Source: an uncultured Alloprevotella sp.
GTDB lineage: Bacteria > Bacteroidota > Bacteroidia > Bacteroidales > Bacteroidaceae
Direction: 5' to 3'
Assembly (NCBI GenBank): GCA_944322325.1
Contig: CALUOQ010000005.1
Coordinates: 1-64,000, forward strand
DNA: 64,000 nucleotides
Of the stretch, positions 1 to 9,142 are shown in pieces. The notes beneath the pieces were generated by a model. The model was not told the DNA's origin, ran no database searches, and was given only the letters and a program-made list of their open reading frames with translations. Numbering within the stretch: position 1 is the stretch's first letter; each line of letters begins with the position of its first letter. The position numbers were made by a program, and so were the translations under genes.

Positions 1-319
1 CTTTGCAGCGTTGACCCAAGGCCCGCCAGCCCCTGTGAATTTCTCATTCTTATATAGAATGGACACGGGCCTTTTCCTGGAAATTTTCCCTGACTTTTTC
101 TTAATTATTATGGGGCTGATGAGGCTAATAGGAGTAATGGGACGAATGAGGGAATAAGGGAGAAAGAGGGCTTGGGGCTTTCTACTAATGTTGGGAATTG
201 CGCATGATTTTCGACCTTTTGCTTCAGAAAGTGCGGGCGGGGAGCTTGCAGTTTGGAGATTTATCCTTTTCTTTGCGGGCGCTATTTTAACAAGATTCAC
301 TTTTACCTCCTTTGAAACA
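1..319. other. Upstream intergenic region of the GH29 gene
   Basis: No gene is supported here. The region is AT-richer than the genes that follow. Positions 110-154 hold five degenerate 9-bp units (listed separately). An open frame continues upstream from 320 to 188, but a signal peptide begins at 320, so the upstream part is unlikely to be coding. I found no exact TAnnTTTG promoter box. Confidence 0.5.
110..154 (+). repeat. Degenerate 9-bp tandem repeat, five units
   Basis: Consecutive 9-mers read ATGGGGCTG, ATGAGGCTA, ATAGGAGTA, ATGGGACGA, ATGAGGGAA. All fit a loose AT(G/A)(G/A)GG-type pattern. The array lies 166 bases before the GH29 start. No function can be assigned from the sequence. 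Confidence 0.55.
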
Positions 320-1720
320 ATGAAGAAACTACTCATGCTGGCGGTAGTGCTCGCGGCCGCCATCGTAAAATCCGCCGCACAGACGTCCCTGCCCGTTCCC
401 GCTCCACGACAGCTGAAATGGCACGAGGCAGAGATGGGCGTGGTGTTCCACTATGACCTGCATGTGTTTGACGGCAAGGCATACAGCCAGGGCGCCAACC
501 GCATCACCCCGATCGACGACTACAACATTTTCAACCCCGAACGGCTCGACACCGACCAATGGATACGCGCCGCACGGGCCGCCGGAGCAAAATTTGCCGT
601 ACTCACGGCGACGCACGAAACGGGTTTCGGTCTTTGGCAAAGCGATGTGAACCCCTACTGCCTGAAGGCGGTGAAGTGGCGCGACGGCCGGGGCGACCTC
701 GTCGCCGACTTTGTGGCCTCGTGCCGCAAGTATGGCGTGCAGCCCGGCCTCTACGTAGGCATTCGCTGGAACTCGCTGCTGGGCATCCATAACTTCCGCG
801 CCGAGGGAGAGGGCGAGTTTGCCCGCCGTCGGCAGGAGTGGTACCGGCGGCTGTGCGAGCGAATGGTGACGGAGCTGTGCACACGTTACGGCGACCTGTT
901 CCTGATTTGGTTCGACGGCGGTGCGGACGACCCGCGCGGCATGGGGCCCGACGTGGAGCCCATCGTCAATCGCTACCAGCCTGACTGTCTGTTTTACCAC
1001 AACGTCGACCGCGCCGACTTCCGCTGGGGCGGTTCGGAGAGCGGCACCGTGGGCTACCCCTGCTGGTCCACTTTCCCCTATCCCTACAGCCATAACCGTC
1101 ACAGCGAATCGGCCGAGGCTCACAACCGTCTGCTGGCCCACGGTGACCCCGACGGCACCTACTGGGTGCCGGCCATGGCCGACACGCCGCTGCGCGGGGC
1201 CAACGGACGCCACGAATGGTTTTGGGAACCGGGCGACGAGGAGGCTGTCTATCCCCTCCGCGACCTGATGGAGAAGTACGAGAAATCCGTAGGGCGCGGC
1301 GCGACGCTCATTGTCGGCCTGACGCCCGACCCCGACGGCCTGCTACCCGCCACCGACGTAGCGCGGCTCGAGGAATGGGGGCGTGAGATAAAACGCCAGT
1401 TCGGCGCCCCGCTGGCCCAGACGGCGGGCAAGGGCGACCGACTGACGCTCAAGCTCCCCAAGCGCACCACCGCCGACTGCTGCATCATTCAGGAGGACAT
1501 CGCTCAGGGCGAACGCATCCGCGCCTACCGCGTCGAAGCCCGCACGGGTGGCCGATGGCGCGAAGTATGTCGCGGCACGTCGGTCGGGCATAAGCGGATA
1601 GCCCGTTTCGACGCTCCGGTGACGGCCTCGGCCTTCCGCCTCGTGATTGAGGAAAGCCGCGCCACGCCCCAGGTGCGCACCTTCAGCGTTCACCACACGG
1701 CGGCCGGCGCCGACGAGTAG
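320..1720 (+). CDS. Secreted alpha-L-fucosidase, GH29
   Basis: Predicted retaining exo-fucosidase of 466 residues, removing terminal alpha-L-fucose from host or dietary glycans outside the cytoplasm. The start at 320 gives a clean Sec signal peptide (MKKLLMLAVVLAAAIVKSAAQ). The catalytic domain covers roughly residues 25-380. Its LIWFDGG motif places the likely nucleophile at Asp199. A beta-sandwich-like C-terminal region (about 390-466) resembles the appended domains of other Bacteroidota GH29 enzymes. The gene is monocistronic; the next gene has its own promoter. A GH95-type enzyme lies 2 kb downstream. The family call is firm; linkage preference cannot be read from sequence. Confidence 0.88.
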   Translation: MKKLLMLAVVLAAAIVKSAAQTSLPVPAPRQLKWHEAEMGVVFHYDLHVFDGKAYSQGANRITPIDDYNIFNPERLDTDQWIRAARAAGAKFAVLTATHETGFGLWQSDVNPYCLKAVKWRDGRGDLVADFVASCRKYGVQPGLYVGIRWNSLLGIHNFRAEGEGEFARRRQEWYRRLCERMVTELCTRYGDLFLIWFDGGADDPRGMGPDVEPIVNRYQPDCLFYHNVDRADFRWGGSESGTVGYPCWSTFPYPYSHNRHSESAEAHNRLLAHGDPDGTYWVPAMADTPLRGANGRHEWFWEPGDEEAVYPLRDLMEKYEKSVGRGATLIVGLTPDPDGLLPATDVARLEEWGREIKRQFGAPLAQTAGKGDRLTLKLPKRTTADCCIIQEDIAQGERIRAYRVEARTGGRWREVCRGTSVGHKRIARFDAPVTASAFRLVIEESRATPQVRTFSVHHTAAGADE

Positions 1721-1780
1721 CCCAACCCGGCCAGCCGGCCCTGCGCGGACACGAGGAAGGACGGGTCGGCAAAAAATTCG

Positions 1781-1788
1781 TACCTTTG
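1781..1788 (+). promoter_or_regulatory. Promoter -7 box TACCTTTG for yeiH-like gene
   Basis: Exact match to the Bacteroidota -7 consensus TAnnTTTG, 35 bases before the ATG at 1824. Confidence 0.7.
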
Positions 1789-1823
1789 CCGGCCAATATC
1801 CATCCTACAAACAAAAAACGCTT

Positions 1824-2879
1824 ATGGTCAAAGAAAACAGGGGCGAAGTGCTCCACGGCGTTCTGCTTATCGTACTCTTCTCGTGCTCGGCATTCTACAT
1901 CGCCGGCTTTGAGTTTGTCAAACGCCTCTCACTGAGTCCGCTCATCGTGGGCATCATCCTCGGTATGCTCTACGCCAACAGCCTGCGCAACCGCCTGCCC
2001 GAAACGTGGGTGCCAGGCATCAAACTTTGCTCCAAGCAGATACTGCGTCTCGGCGTTGTGCTCTACGGTTTCCGCCTGACGTTCCAGCAAGTCGTGGCCA
2101 TCGGTCTGCCGGCCATCGCGGCGGACTGCCTCATCGTGGCCGGCACGCTGGGCCTGGGCCTGCTCTTCGGCCGCCTGCTGGGGCTGGACCGCGACACAAC
2201 CCTAATGACCTCAACGGGCAGCGCCATTTGCGGTGCGGCCGCCGTGCTGGGCGCCGAGCCGGTCGTACGGTGCGAACCGCACAAGACGGCCGTCGCCGTG
2301 TCCACCGTAGTCATCTTCGGCACGCTCTCCATGTTCCTTTATCCGGCCCTTTGGCGCGCCGGCCTGCTCGGGCTGGATGACCAACAGATGGCCGTCTTCA
2401 CCGGCTCGACCCTCCACGAAGTGGCCCACGTCGTAGGTGCCGCCGGAGCCATGGACGCCGCCGGAGGCCACGTCGCCGACGCCGCCACCATCACCAAGAT
2501 GATACGCGTCGTGCTCCTTGCCCCCACGCTGCTCATCATGAGTTGGGCGCTGGCCCGGAGCGCCGCCCGCCGCACCGCCGGCAGTCCGGGCGGACGCACC
2601 ATCACCGTCCCCTGGTTCGCCTTCTGGTTCCTGGCCGTCATTGCGCTCAACTCCTTGCTCCAAAGCCTGCCCTTCCTGCCGGCTGAAGGCCTGAAAACCG
2701 TCACGGACGGCATCAACGACATCGACACGTTCCTGCTGACCATGGCCATGACGGCGCTCGGTGCCGAAACGAGTATCGACAAGTTCAAGCAGGCCGGCGC
2801 CAAGCCCTTCATTCTGGCTGCCTTTATCTACGTCTGGCTCTTCTTTGGCGGCTACGCCATCGCGCGTTACCTCGTCTGA
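1824..2879 (+). CDS. YeiH/UPF0324-family membrane protein (putative sulfate exporter family)
   Basis: A polytopic inner-membrane protein of 351 residues with about ten hydrophobic segments. It matches the YeiH (Cons_hypoth698) family, whose members are annotated as putative sulfate exporters; the substrate is not proven for most. Recognisable stretches are LSPLIVGIILGMLYAN near the N terminus and the conserved TGSAICGAAAV and STLHEVAHVVGAA segments. The start is placed at 1824 because a TAnnTTTG box lies just upstream and the protein begins there with a short polar head. An in-frame upstream extension would overlap the fucosidase gene and is rejected. Two hairpin repeats follow the stop codon. 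Confidence 0.82.
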   Translation: MVKENRGEVLHGVLLIVLFSCSAFYIAGFEFVKRLSLSPLIVGIILGMLYANSLRNRLPETWVPGIKLCSKQILRLGVVLYGFRLTFQQVVAIGLPAIAADCLIVAGTLGLGLLFGRLLGLDRDTTLMTSTGSAICGAAAVLGAEPVVRCEPHKTAVAVSTVVIFGTLSMFLYPALWRAGLLGLDDQQMAVFTGSTLHEVAHVVGAAGAMDAAGGHVADAATITKMIRVVLLAPTLLIMSWALARSAARRTAGSPGGRTITVPWFAFWFLAVIALNSLLQSLPFLPAEGLKTVTDGINDIDTFLLTMAMTALGAETSIDKFKQAGAKPFILAAFIYVWLFFGGYAIARYLV

Positions 2880-2914
2880 AGCCACGGCCGCCCGCCCCGC
2901 GGCGCACTGTAAGA

Positions 2915-2994
2915 ACAAGTGTAGTCCCAGAAAATCCTGTCGTAGTCTTAGGATTTTCTGGGACTACACTTGTAAAAACGGGGACTACACCCGT
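2915..2994 (+). repeat. Hairpin repeat family, copy R1 (type A)
   Basis: Perfect 24-bp inverted arms at 2915-2938 and 2950-2973 begin ACAAGTGTAGTCCCAG and enclose an 11-base loop. A 21-base tail (2974-2994) ends GGGGACTACACCCGT, one-sided as in other copies. It lies in the gap between the convergent yeiH-like and SMR genes, next to copy R2. It may act as a bidirectional terminator. Confidence 0.9.
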
Positions 2995-3063
2995 TTCTTA
3001 TGAACAAAACCTCCGAAAGCCCCGGCGCCGGTTCTCCGTTTCTCCACGCTGCGGTCGTCACGA

Positions 3064-3144
3064 ACAAGTACTACGACAGTTTTTCCTGTCGCAGCGATAG
3101 AAATTTCTGTCGTAGTACTTGTTGGGAACGGGGACTACACTTGT
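3064..3144 (+). repeat. Hairpin repeat family, copy R2 (type B)
   Basis: 16-bp perfect arms ACAAGTACTACGACAG at 3064-3079 and its complement at 3107-3122. The interior contains CTGTCG CAG CGATAG, which can extend the stem with one wobble pair. The tail (3123-3144) ends CGGGGACTACACTTGT. Copy R5 near 18.6 kb is almost exactly the reverse complement of this unit. It occupies the same convergent gap as R1. Confidence 0.9.
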
Positions 3145-3156
3145 CCGCGCCCGACG

Positions 3157-3480
3157 TCACACCATCTTCAACCCCACGACGGAGGCGATGAGCGTCGTGA
3201 CGAAAAACAGGCACGGCAGGGTGGCCGGTTCGTGCAGGAAGGCGATACCCAGCACAACCGTACCTACGGCGCCAATGCCCGTCCACACGGGATAGGCCGT
3301 CCCTATAGGCAGCGTCTGCACCGCCTTGGCCAGCAACACCATACTCAGCATCAGGCTCAGCAGAAAGCCTGCGCCCCATCCGTACCACGCCGCGCCATCG
3401 GCGTCCTTCAGCTTCCCCAGACAGAAAGCAAAGCCCGCCTCGAACAGGCCGGCTACGATCAAAATCAACCAGTGCATCAC
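3157..3480 (-). CDS. Small multidrug resistance family protein, guanidinium exporter (Gdx/SugE) type
   Basis: A four-helix inner-membrane protein of 107 residues, the usual SMR length. Members work as antiparallel dimers that exchange protons for a cation. The essential membrane glutamate is visible in the first helix (VAGLFEAGFA, residue 14). The stretch GTAYPVWTGIGAVGTVV is typical of the Gdx/SugE branch, which exports guanidinium, rather than EmrE. The start could be either of two adjacent ATGs (3480 or 3477). A TATCTTTG promoter box lies 35 bases upstream. I see no obvious guanidine riboswitch in the short leader, so the substrate assignment rests on family resemblance only. Confidence 0.82.
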   Translation of the reverse strand: MMHWLILIVAGLFEAGFAFCLGKLKDADGAAWYGWGAGFLLSLMLSMVLLAKAVQTLPIGTAYPVWTGIGAVGTVVLGIAFLHEPATLPCLFFVTTLIASVVGLKMV

Positions 3481-3514
3481 ATATACTATAATTAAGCGAA
3501 CCGAAAAACTCCGG

Positions 3515-3522
3515 CAAAGATA
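3515..3522 (-). promoter_or_regulatory. Promoter -7 box TATCTTTG for the SMR gene
   Basis: Exact TAnnTTTG on the minus strand, 35 bases before the start at 3480. Confidence 0.65.
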
Positions 3523-3656
3523 CGACCAACGACCGGAGCGAGCAAACCCCGCGCGGGCGAACTGCCGTCCACCCGCGCCCCCGGCGGCTCAACCCCCGCC
3601 GGAAACATTTTCCCGAAAAAAGCCCGACGCAGCTCGTATGGTGCGCAGATTCTTCG

Positions 3657-3664
3657 TACCTTTA
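3657..3664 (+). promoter_or_regulatory. Probable promoter box TACCTTTA for the GH95-type gene
   Basis: Seven of eight matches to TAnnTTTG, 46 bases before the ATG at 3710. Confidence 0.45.
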
Positions 3665-3709
3665 CGCCCGATAACTCTTAATAAGCCGAACAGACGACAA
3701 AAGAAAACC

Positions 3710-6004
3710 ATGAAACGAAGAAACCTCATCAGCGGCACCGCCGCCCTGCTCCTGCTCACCGCCTGCGCCGGCGGACGCGCCACCCTCGCCGAGACCCCCT
3801 CGCCGAGCGACCTGCATTTTGACCGACTCGCCGCCTCGTGGGACGAGGGCCTCCCGCTGGGCAACGCCACCGTAGGCCAGCTCGTCTGGCAACGCGACTC
3901 CACACTGCGCTTCTCGCTGGACCGCGTGGACCTCTGGGACCTGCGGCCCATGGACAGCCTGTCCGGACCCAACTACCGCTTTGCCTGGGTGCGCGAGCAA
4001 GCCGAGAAGAACGACTACCTGCCCGTCCAGAAAAAATTCGACCACCCCTACGACGCCCAAGCCGCACCCGCCAAGATACCCGGCGCGGCGCTGGAGTTCA
4101 GCCCCCGCCTGGGCCGGGCCGTCGCCACACATTTATATATTAACGACGCGCTGGCCGAAGTGAAGTGGGAAAGCGGTGCGACGCTCCGCACCTTTGTCCA
4201 CGCCACCGAACCGGTGGGCTGGTTCGTATTCGACCACCTTCCCGACTCGGTCGACCCGGCCCCGGTCATCGTCGCGCCGCAGTACGCGCTACCCGAAGGC
4301 ACTCCCGAAGGACAGTCCGTACCCGGCAACTCGCTGGTGCGCCTGGGCTATCCGCAGGGCACCGTGCGGCGCACGGCCAACGAAGCCGTCTACCACCAGG
4401 AAGGCTGGGGCGGATTCTCGTACGACGTTGCCGTCCGCTGGGAACGTACGGGCGACCGCCTCGTCGGCGTATGGAGCATCACGTCGTCTACCAGCCCGGA
4501 CCGCGCCGAGGCGGAAACGGCCGACGCCCTCAGCCGCGGCATGGAGGAGGACTACGACTCGCATCAAGACTTCTGGGACAATTACTGGGCGCAGTCGTCC
4601 GTCACACTGCCCGACTCCATCCTGCAAAAGCAGTACGACAACGAGATGTACAAGTTCGGCGCCGCCGCACGCGAACACTCCTACCCCATCTCGCTACAGG
4701 CCGTCTGGACAGCCGACAACGGCCTGCTGCCGCCCTGGAAAGGCGACTACCACCACGACCTCAACACCGAACTGAGCTATTGGCCCGCCTATACGGGCAA
4801 CCACCTGACCGAGGGCCTCGGCTACCTTAACACGCTCTGGGCCCAGCGCGACACGTACAAGCGCTACACCCGCCAATACTTCGGCACCGACGGCATGAAT
4901 GTCCCCGGCGTATGTACGCTGACGGGCGAGCCCATGGGCGGCTGGATACAATATGCCATGTCGCCCACGGTCGGCGCCTGGCTGGCCCACCACTTCTACC
5001 TGCACTGGAAATACTCCGCCGACCCTGAGTTCTTGCGCGACAGGGCCTACCCCTTCCTTAAGGACGTGGCCGTCTACCTCGAACAGATTTCCTACGTCAG
5101 CGACGGCGTGCGCCGACTGCCGCTCAGCTCAAGCCCCGAGATGTTCGACAATTCGCGGAAAGCCTGGTTCGACGACCTGACGAACTTCGACCTGGCCCAG
5201 ATGCGCTTTGCCTTCAGCGCCGCGGCGGAGATGGCCTCTGCACTGGGCCGCAGCGACGAAGCCTCCCACTGGCGCACCGTCGGCGCGCAACTGCCCGACC
5301 TCGACACCGACGCCGACGGCGCCCTGACCATTGCCCCGGGATTTCCCTACGCCGCCTCACACCGCCACTTCTCGCACGCCGTGGCCATCCATCCGCTGGG
5401 CCTGCTCGACTGGAGCCAGGGCGAGGCGGCACAGCGCACCATCCGCGCCACCGTGAAGAAGCTGAAGGACAACGGACCCGCCTGGTGGTGCGGATACTCG
5501 TACAGCTGGTTCGCCTGCCTGGCAGCGCGCGCCTTCGACGGCGATGCGGCCGCACAGGCGCTGCGCACCTTTGCCGAATGTTTCTGCCTGCCCAACACGT
5601 TCCACGCCAACGGTGACCAGACCGCAAGCGGCAAGTCGAACTTCACCTACCGGCCCTTTACGCTCGAGGGCAACTTCGCTTTCGCCGCCGGCGTGCAGGA
5701 GATGCTGCTGCAAAGCCACACGGGCGTGGTACACGTGTTCCCGGCCATCCCCGCCGGCTGGACCGACGTCGCCTTCCGCAACCTGCGCGCACAGGGTGCC
5801 TTCCTCGTGTCCGCCACGAAGTCGGGCGGCCGGCTGACGCAGGTGCAGGTGCGCCCCGAGCAGGGCGGCACGTTGCGCCTCGCCCTACCCGCCGGCAGCA
5901 AGGTAAAGGAAATCAGCGGTGCGACAGCCACGGACACTGCCGACGCCGACATCCTGACCCTACAGACCGAGAAAGGCAAAACCGTCACCCTCACCTTCGA
6001 ATAA
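3710..6004 (+). CDS. Lipoprotein glycoside hydrolase, GH95 type (fucosidase/galactosidase)
   Basis: A 764-residue exported enzyme. The start at 3710 gives a lipoprotein signal peptide ending LLTAC-A, so it is probably lipid-anchored and may be surface-exposed. The N-terminal beta-sandwich begins near LPLGNATVGQLVWQ. An (alpha/alpha)6 barrel follows, with the segment LPPWKGDYHHDLNTELSYWP, close to the sugar-binding stretch of GH95 enzymes. The C-terminal beta domain carries HVFPAIPAGWTDVAF. GH95 enzymes are inverting alpha-1,2-L-fucosidases or alpha-L-galactosidases. Together with the GH29 gene upstream, this suggests fucosylated glycan use. The family call is good; the exact substrate is open. 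Confidence 0.8.
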   Translation: MKRRNLISGTAALLLLTACAGGRATLAETPSPSDLHFDRLAASWDEGLPLGNATVGQLVWQRDSTLRFSLDRVDLWDLRPMDSLSGPNYRFAWVREQAEKNDYLPVQKKFDHPYDAQAAPAKIPGAALEFSPRLGRAVATHLYINDALAEVKWESGATLRTFVHATEPVGWFVFDHLPDSVDPAPVIVAPQYALPEGTPEGQSVPGNSLVRLGYPQGTVRRTANEAVYHQEGWGGFSYDVAVRWERTGDRLVGVWSITSSTSPDRAEAETADALSRGMEEDYDSHQDFWDNYWAQSSVTLPDSILQKQYDNEMYKFGAAAREHSYPISLQAVWTADNGLLPPWKGDYHHDLNTELSYWPAYTGNHLTEGLGYLNTLWAQRDTYKRYTRQYFGTDGMNVPGVCTLTGEPMGGWIQYAMSPTVGAWLAHHFYLHWKYSADPEFLRDRAYPFLKDVAVYLEQISYVSDGVRRLPLSSSPEMFDNSRKAWFDDLTNFDLAQMRFAFSAAAEMASALGRSDEASHWRTVGAQLPDLDTDADGALTIAPGFPYAASHRHFSHAVAIHPLGLLDWSQGEAAQRTIRATVKKLKDNGPAWWCGYSYSWFACLAARAFDGDAAAQALRTFAECFCLPNTFHANGDQTASGKSNFTYRPFTLEGNFAFAAGVQEMLLQSHTGVVHVFPAIPAGWTDVAFRNLRAQGAFLVSATKSGGRLTQVQVRPEQGGTLRLALPAGSKVKEISGATATDTADADILTLQTEKGKTVTLTFE

Positions 6005-6305
6005 GGCGCAGCGGGACAACGCGCCTCGAAGCGGATTCCTGTCGCGGAGATACCGGCTGGCACACCTACACTGGTTATCAGCCGATTAAACGCCACGTTC
6101 GCAACTTTTAACGGCGCGAGCCTTGCCAGTAAGGCAGAAATACCGAACTTTGCACGCGGTTAACATGCCGGGAGGCAGGCTCCCGTTCCCGCCCATCGCT
6201 TGTCCGGGCGTGTTGTGGACAACTCTTGGGAACACCCGCAGCCTGCACATCCATTCAGTCGGTGCGCTTGCATCGCTCGCGACCCCCGGCGCAAAATTGA
6301 TCTGA
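6005..6305. other. Intergenic region between GH95-type and rlpA-like genes
   Basis: No coding sequence supported. It contains short hairpins, e.g. GCCTT/AAGGC near 6121-6136 and CGGGAG/CTCCCG near 6169-6185. A GAACTTTG near 6148-6155 is a poor match to the promoter box. The rlpA-like transcript may start here with a leader of about 150 bases. Confidence 0.4.
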
Positions 6306-6962
6306 ATGAGAATCAATAAATTGATTTTGGCGCTGACCGCTATCGTAGCCTTTGCCCATCACGGGATTAGCCTGGCTCAGGACGTGGGCGACGCCACTTA
6401 TTACTCCAACCGCCTTCATGGCCGCCACACCAGCGACGGTTCGCGCTACCACCGAGACAGCCTGACGTGCGCCCACAAGACGTATCCGCTGGGCTCCTAC
6501 CTGAAAGTGCGCAATGCCGAGAATGGCCAGGAAGTCGTCGTCAAGGTGACCGACCGCGGCCCCTATCGTCCCGGAGCCATCGTTGACCTTTCGTATGCCG
6601 CCGCCAAGGAAATCGGTATGCTGCGGGCGGGCGTAGTTCCCGTAGAGGTCGTACAGGTCGACGCGCCGAGCAGCCCCCTGGCAGCGCCCGACGGCAGTAT
6701 GCTCCGCCTGCCCGAGTTGCGCGTACGCGACGCCGCCACGGGCCAGTACTACACCGTGTCGGAATGGAACCGCCGCAACGAGGAGGAAAAGGCACGTGCC
6801 CGCGAGGCTGAGGAAGCCCGTCAACGCGCACGCTACACCGCGCAAGCCCAAAAGGAGAAACGCTGGCGCGTGCTCAACGACCAGATGACGGCCAAAAGCG
6901 ACCTGAACGCCGCAGCCACCGCCGAACTGTTCCGCCACGACGACAAGGCGCACACAAAGTAA
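6306..6962 (+). CDS. RlpA-like double-psi beta-barrel lipid/septal-ring protein
   Basis: A 218-residue exported protein with a Sec signal peptide (residues 1-24). The RlpA-type double-psi beta-barrel spans about 27-118: GDATYYSNRLHGRHTSDGSR, then VKVTDRGPYRPGAIVDLS. RlpA proteins bind or cleave denuded peptidoglycan at division sites; some are lytic transglycosylases. The catalytic Asp region (TDRGP) is present. The C-terminal 80 residues are charged, Glu/Arg/Ala-rich and probably coiled-coil; a SPOR domain is not evident, so septal targeting is uncertain. A terminator follows at 7039. Confidence 0.8.
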   Translation: MRINKLILALTAIVAFAHHGISLAQDVGDATYYSNRLHGRHTSDGSRYHRDSLTCAHKTYPLGSYLKVRNAENGQEVVVKVTDRGPYRPGAIVDLSYAAAKEIGMLRAGVVPVEVVQVDAPSSPLAAPDGSMLRLPELRVRDAATGQYYTVSEWNRRNEEEKARAREAEEARQRARYTAQAQKEKRWRVLNDQMTAKSDLNAAATAELFRHDDKAHTK

Positions 6963-7038
6963 CCCGCGCGGGCACAGCCCGCACCCCGCCGCGCCGCCCT
7001 CCGCCTGCGAAGCGGCCGCACGGCTTACTCACACCCAC

Positions 7039-7089
7039 GGACAGCCATCCGGTTTCACGACACGCACAAGCCGAACCGGACGGCTGTCC
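7039..7089 (+). terminator. Rho-independent terminator after the rlpA-like gene
   Basis: Arms 7039-7054 and 7074-7089 (GGACAGCC-TCCGGTT and complement, one bulge) are followed by a five-T run at about 7095-7099. This separates the rlpA-like gene from metY. Confidence 0.75.
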
Positions 7090-7144
7090 GCTCCTTTTTG
7101 CCCCGACTACACCAGCAAACATCACCACTAACTTAATACCCACT

Positions 7145-8431
7145 ATGAGCCAGAAACCCAAACCCGGAACCCTCTGCGTGCAGGCCGGCTGGACGCCCAA
7201 GAACGGCGAGCCCCGCGTGCTGCCCATCTATCAGAGCACAACTTTCAAATACGACAGCACCGAACAGATGGCCCGCCTGTTCGACCTCGAAGAATCGGGC
7301 TACTTCTACACCCGACTGCAGAACCCGACCAACGACGCCGTAGCTTCGAAAATCGCCCAGCTTGAGGGCGGCGTGGCGGCCATGCTGACCGCAAGCGGCC
7401 AGGCAGCGAACTTCTACGCGGTCTTTAACCTCTGCGAAGCGGGCGACCACTTCATCAGCGCAAGCACTATCTACGGCGGCACGTTCAACCTCTTCGGCGT
7501 CACGATGAAGAAGATGGGCATCGATTGCACTTTCATCGACCCCGACTGGACTGACGAAGAAATCGAGAAGGCTTTCCGCCCGAACACGAAGTGCGTCTTC
7601 GGCGAAACCATCTCGAACCCCGGCGGCCACGTCTTCGACATCGAACGTTTCGCCCGCCTGGCACACGGCCACGGCGTACCCCTCATCGTCGACAACACGT
7701 TCGCCACGCCTATCCACTGCCGGCCCTTTGAGTGGGGCGCCGACATCGTGACGCACTCCACTACGAAATACATGGACGGCCACGCCACCGCGGTGGGCGG
7801 CTGCATCGTCGACAGCGGCAACTTCGACTGGATGGCCCACGCTGACCGCTTCCCCGGCCTCTGCCAGCCCGACGAGAGCTACCACGGCCTGACTTACGCC
7901 AAGGCCTTCGGCAAGGGAGCCTACATCACCAAAGCCACGGCGCAGCTGATGCGCGACTTGGGCTCCATTCAAAGCCCCGAGAACGCCTTCCTGCTCAACC
8001 TGGGCCTCGAAACGCTCCACCTGCGTATGCAGCGTCACTGCGAGAACGCACAACGGGTGGCCGAGTTCCTGCAAGCCGACCCGCGCGTAGCCTGGGTGAA
8101 CTACGCCGGACTGCCGGGCGACAAGTACTACGAACTGGGCCAGAAGTACCTGCCCCAAGGTGGCTGCGGCGTCATCGCGTTCGGCCTGAAAGGCACACGC
8201 CAGGACACCATCCGCTTCATGGACAGCCTGAAAATGATCGCCATCGTCACCCACGTAGCCGACGCCCGTACCTGTGTGCTCCACCCCGCCAGCCATACGC
8301 ACCGCCAGCTCAGCGACGAGCAGCTCGTCGAGGCCGGCGTGCGCCCCGACCTCATTCGTCTGTCGGTGGGCATCGAAGATATTGACGACATCCTCGCCGA
8401 CCTGAGCCAGGCTCTCGGCACTTTGGCCTAA
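7145..8431 (+). CDS. metY: O-acetylhomoserine sulfhydrylase (PLP-dependent)
   Basis: A 428-residue cytoplasmic enzyme of the Cys/Met-metabolism PLP family. The length and the N-terminal TLCVQAGWTPKNGEPRVLPI pattern fit MetY-type O-acetylhomoserine aminocarboxypropyltransferase. It would make homocysteine from O-acetylhomoserine and sulfide. The PLP lysine is Lys208 in HSTTKYMDGH, and the substrate segment SRPFEWGAD-like (RPFEWGADIV) is conserved. I found no SAM-riboswitch-like leader between the terminator at 7089 and the ATG. Methionine gamma-lyase is a less likely alternative. Repeat R3 follows the gene. Confidence 0.88.
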   Translation: MSQKPKPGTLCVQAGWTPKNGEPRVLPIYQSTTFKYDSTEQMARLFDLEESGYFYTRLQNPTNDAVASKIAQLEGGVAAMLTASGQAANFYAVFNLCEAGDHFISASTIYGGTFNLFGVTMKKMGIDCTFIDPDWTDEEIEKAFRPNTKCVFGETISNPGGHVFDIERFARLAHGHGVPLIVDNTFATPIHCRPFEWGADIVTHSTTKYMDGHATAVGGCIVDSGNFDWMAHADRFPGLCQPDESYHGLTYAKAFGKGAYITKATAQLMRDLGSIQSPENAFLLNLGLETLHLRMQRHCENAQRVAEFLQADPRVAWVNYAGLPGDKYYELGQKYLPQGGCGVIAFGLKGTRQDTIRFMDSLKMIAIVTHVADARTCVLHPASHTHRQLSDEQLVEAGVRPDLIRLSVGIEDIDDILADLSQALGTLA

Positions 8432-8514
8432 TCCCACTGCCGACAGCCCCGTTTGCGCGGAGCGGAAAAACGGCCACGCCCCACCCGGGCAAACAAGCGC
8501 CGCGAGCGTACGAA

Positions 8515-8594
8515 ACAAGTGTAGTCCCAGAAATTTCTATCGCAGCGATAGAAATTTCTGGGACTACACTTGTAAAAACGGGGACTACACTTGT
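8515..8594 (+). repeat. Hairpin repeat family, copy R3 (type A, best hairpin)
   Basis: Perfect 28-bp arms 8515-8542 and 8546-8573 separated by only three bases (CAG), so the unit is almost a complete palindrome. The tail AAAAACGGGGACTACACTTG-T (8574-8594) repeats the arm end, then T5 follows. It sits between convergent metY and ogt and may terminate both transcripts. Confidence 0.93.
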
Positions 8595-8614
8595 TTTTCC
8601 TGGAGCAGAACCGG

Positions 8615-9142
8615 CTAAAACAGGCGCCGCCGCAGGACGCGCTGCTCCAGTTCGAGCAGATAGCGCTTCGCCGCCAGCCCGCCGCCAAAGCCCGTCAGCG
8701 AGCCGTCAGCCCCCACCACGCGGTGGCAAGGGAGGAACAGCGAAATCGCATTGGCCCCATTGGCGTTGGCCACGGCGCGGACGGCCATAGGACAACCGAG
8801 CCGACGGGCCATCTCGCCGTACGAGAGGGTCGCACCGTAGGGTATGTCGCGCAACAGGTCCCACACGCGCATCTGGAAGTCCGACCCCGCGCAGAGCAGG
8901 GGCAGACTGAACGCCGTAAGCTCGCCGGCAAAATAAGCGTCGAGTTGTCGCGCTGCCTCGCGCGTCGTGTCCGTCGCACCGTCCGCGAACTCCGCTTCGA
9001 GCCGCTCCCTCAAACGGCGGTCCACCCGCCCGGGATGTTTCTCCACCAACCAATTACACAGGCACAATTGCTCGCCCAGCGAACCGAGGAGCAGCTCACC
9101 GCAGGGCGAGACGCAGTGTTGTACAAAAATTTTACGCTTCAT
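8615..9142 (-). CDS. ogt: Methylated-DNA--protein-cysteine methyltransferase
   Basis: A 175-residue suicide DNA-repair protein that takes the alkyl group from O6-alkylguanine. The acceptor cysteine is Cys139 in LPCHRVVGADGSLTGF. The preceding PYGATLSYGEMARRLG carries the DNA-binding helix-turn-helix. The N-terminal half is the usual variable ribonuclease-like domain. Its start overlaps the stop codon of the upstream efflux gene by four bases (ATGA), indicating translational coupling. It is likely co-transcribed from the promoter at 10452. Confidence 0.92.
   Translation of the reverse strand: MKRKIFVQHCVSPCGELLLGSLGEQLCLCNWLVEKHPGRVDRRLRERLEAEFADGATDTTREAARQLDAYFAGELTAFSLPLLCAGSDFQMRVWDLLRDIPYGATLSYGEMARRLGCPMAVRAVANANGANAISLFLPCHRVVGADGSLTGFGGGLAAKRYLLELEQRVLRRRLF

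Noticed and set aside
6963-7144. SAM riboswitch before metY
   Set aside because: The short interval is filled by a terminator, and none of the conserved SAM-I/II core words is visible.
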